Part shown: one piece after another, positions 4,154-5,128 of the stretch
Position numbering within the stretch: position 1 is the stretch's first letter
Layout: each line of letters opens with the position of its first letter
Assembly: GCA_025965755.1 (NCBI GenBank)
Contig: JAOPWI010000229.1
Coordinates: 1-5,128 of the forward strand
Length of the DNA: 5,128 nt
Direction: 5' to 3'
DNA from: Frankiales bacterium
Lineage (GTDB): Bacteria; Actinomycetota; Actinomycetes; Mycobacteriales; SCTD01
Made by a program: the position numbers and the translations under genes
Notes under the pieces: model-generated
Told to the model about the DNA's origin: nothing
Database searches by the model: none
What the model saw: only the letters and a program-made list of their open reading frames with translations

Positions 4154-5128
4154 GGTGAGCTGGCGGCTCAGCAGGCCGCTGCGGGCCCGTCGCTCCTGCG
4201 GCGTGAGCTCCCGCGGCGCGGCGAGCACCTCGTCGAGCCGCGCGCGCAGGGCGGCCGCGGGCTCCTCGACCTGCTCCGCGGTCATCTCCGGCGGCAGGTC
4301 CCACACCGGCACGAGCAGCCCGTTGGCCCGGAAGCAGCCGAGGTAGCGGGTGCCCGGGCCGACGCCCAGGCCCGCGTCGGCAGCCAGCCGGGCGAGCGCG
4401 TCCAGCAACGGCTCCTCCTGCTCGGGCAGCACCCAGCGCAGGTGCGAGCGCTCGCGGATCCGGCACCAGTAGGCGCTCGTGACCGAGCCGAGCCGGGTGG
4501 TCGGCACGACGGAGGCGTTGGCCTGCTCCATCGACGCGGCGAGGTCACCGTCCGGGTCCTCGGCGCCGTGCACCCAGTAGCCGAAGTCCTCGTGCACGGT
4601 GACCTGGAGCGGCACGTCGGCGAGCAGGTCCTGCAGCCGCGCGCCCGGCTGAGGCAGGCCGACGGGGATCACCGGGGAGCCGGGAGCAGCCTGCAGCGCC
4701 TGCTCCAGCGCGGCGGCCAGGTCCCGGCTCGCGTCGCTGGAGCGGCTCTGCACCTGCAGGCCGAGCATGATCGTGCCGTCGGCGCGCACGAGTGCCGGCC
4801 ACGCCAGCGGGAGCAGGGTGGACAGCGTGACGGCGCGGTCCTCGTGGCCCTTGACCACCAGCGGGCTCGTCGCTGCCGGCACCACCTCGCGCAGCGCGAT
4901 CCACTCGGTCTCGTCCGGCAGGCCGGCGAACGGCCGGGCCACGAACTCGCTGGCGCCCGTGACCGCCTTGCCGTGGCAGGCCTTGTAGCGCTTGCCCGAG
5001 CCGCAGGGGCAGGGCTCGCGGCCGCCCACGACCGGGACGGCTCCGTCAGCGGCGGCCGGGAACGGCGCGCCGGTGGGACGGGCGGGGGGACGGCGGCGAC
5101 TGCTGATCGGAGGCTCCGGGGGACGGCG
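4145..5128 (-). CDS. SEC-C motif and DUF5926 family protein (N-terminus outside window)
   Basis: The protein has a short SEC-C zinc motif, EPCPCGSGKRYKACHG, with ligand pattern C-x-C-x8-C-H. About 270 further residues resemble DUF5926, a family of unknown function known mainly from actinobacteria. Recognisable blocks are ARPFAGLPDETEWIALREVV, VTLSTLLPLAWPALVRADG, ASRDLAAALEQAL, AYWCRIRERSHLRWVLPEQE, GLLVPVWDLPPEM and a C-terminal ERRARSGLLSRQLTL. Such proteins are sometimes misnamed SecA-like because SEC-C also ends SecA; there is no ATPase domain here. A GTG at 5029 would give 294 residues starting two residues before the zinc motif. The frame stays open to the window edge, and the 33 upstream codons, with no other start codon, read as plausible leader, including AAADGAVPVV. 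From memory, relatives carry a similar PVVG stretch before the zinc motif, so the start is probably beyond 5128. GGAG lies 11 nt before the GTG, so that start is not excluded. Confidence 0.85.
   Translation of the reverse strand, partial: RRPPEPPISSRRRPPARPTGAPFPAAADGAVPVVGGREPCPCGSGKRYKACHGKAVTGASEFVARPFAGLPDETEWIALREVVPAATSPLVVKGHEDRAVTLSTLLPLAWPALVRADGTIMLGLQVQSRSSDASRDLAAALEQALQAAPGSPVIPVGLPQPGARLQDLLADVPLQVTVHEDFGYWVHGAEDPDGDLAASMEQANASVVPTTRLGSVTSAYWCRIRERSHLRWVLPEQEEPLLDALARLAADAGLGVGPGTRYLGCFRANGLLVPVWDLPPEMTAEQVEEPAAALRARLDEVLAAPRELTPQERRARSGLLSRQLTLR

Noticed and set aside
4145..5029. Annotation of the right-end gene as a SecA preprotein translocase
   Set aside because: Only the short SEC-C zinc motif is shared. 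No Walker motifs or DEAD-type ATPase domain are present.
1..5128. CRISPR arrays, tRNA or rRNA genes, insertion sequences, phage genes
   Set aside because: No regularly spaced repeats, tRNA-like cloverleaf, transposase motif or terminal repeats were seen on either strand.

Overview
The window reads as chromosomal DNA from a high-GC actinobacterium. The DNA is strongly G+C rich, nearly all third codon positions are G or C, and Shine-Dalgarno sites are GGAGG-like. It also carries a SEC-C/DUF5926 protein, a family I associate with Actinobacteria. The gene set resembles Geodermatophilaceae and relatives, but that placement is an impression, not a demonstration. No mobile element, CRISPR array, tRNA or rRNA is visible.

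There are five genes. (1) The 3' part of larC, for nickel-pincer cofactor maturation, runs rightward off the left edge. (2) A leftward gene encodes a PRC-barrel plus DUF2382 (YsnF/AvaK-like) protein. It converges with larC so tightly that both stop codons share one CTAG. (3) After a 242-bp divergent intergenic region, a rightward gene encodes a haem-oxygenase-like metal oxidase (iron-containing redox enzyme family). (4) Rightward arcA, arginine deiminase, lies 60 bp further on, with a hairpin in the gap. (5) A leftward SEC-C/DUF5926 gene converges on arcA with 21 bp between the stops and stays open off the right edge.

The five genes do not form one pathway. The only codirectional pair is the oxidase and arcA, which may be cotranscribed. 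No arcB, arcC or arginine/ornithine antiporter is present, so the deiminase is not part of a visible fermentative operon. The PRC-barrel/DUF2382 gene and the oxidase share a divergent control region. That region contains inverted and direct repeats and a T6 tract, but no promoter I can name.

The most unusual structural feature is at the larC / DUF2382 junction. A perfect 12-bp GC hairpin, built from two copies of the palindrome GCGGGCCCGC, lies inside the last codons of larC, where a terminator for the opposing gene would be expected. The best biochemical lead is the uncharacterised oxidase, whose residue spacing matches the diiron site of SznF-type enzymes and which is paired with an arginine-consuming enzyme. 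Nothing here amounts to a clearly new multi-gene system.
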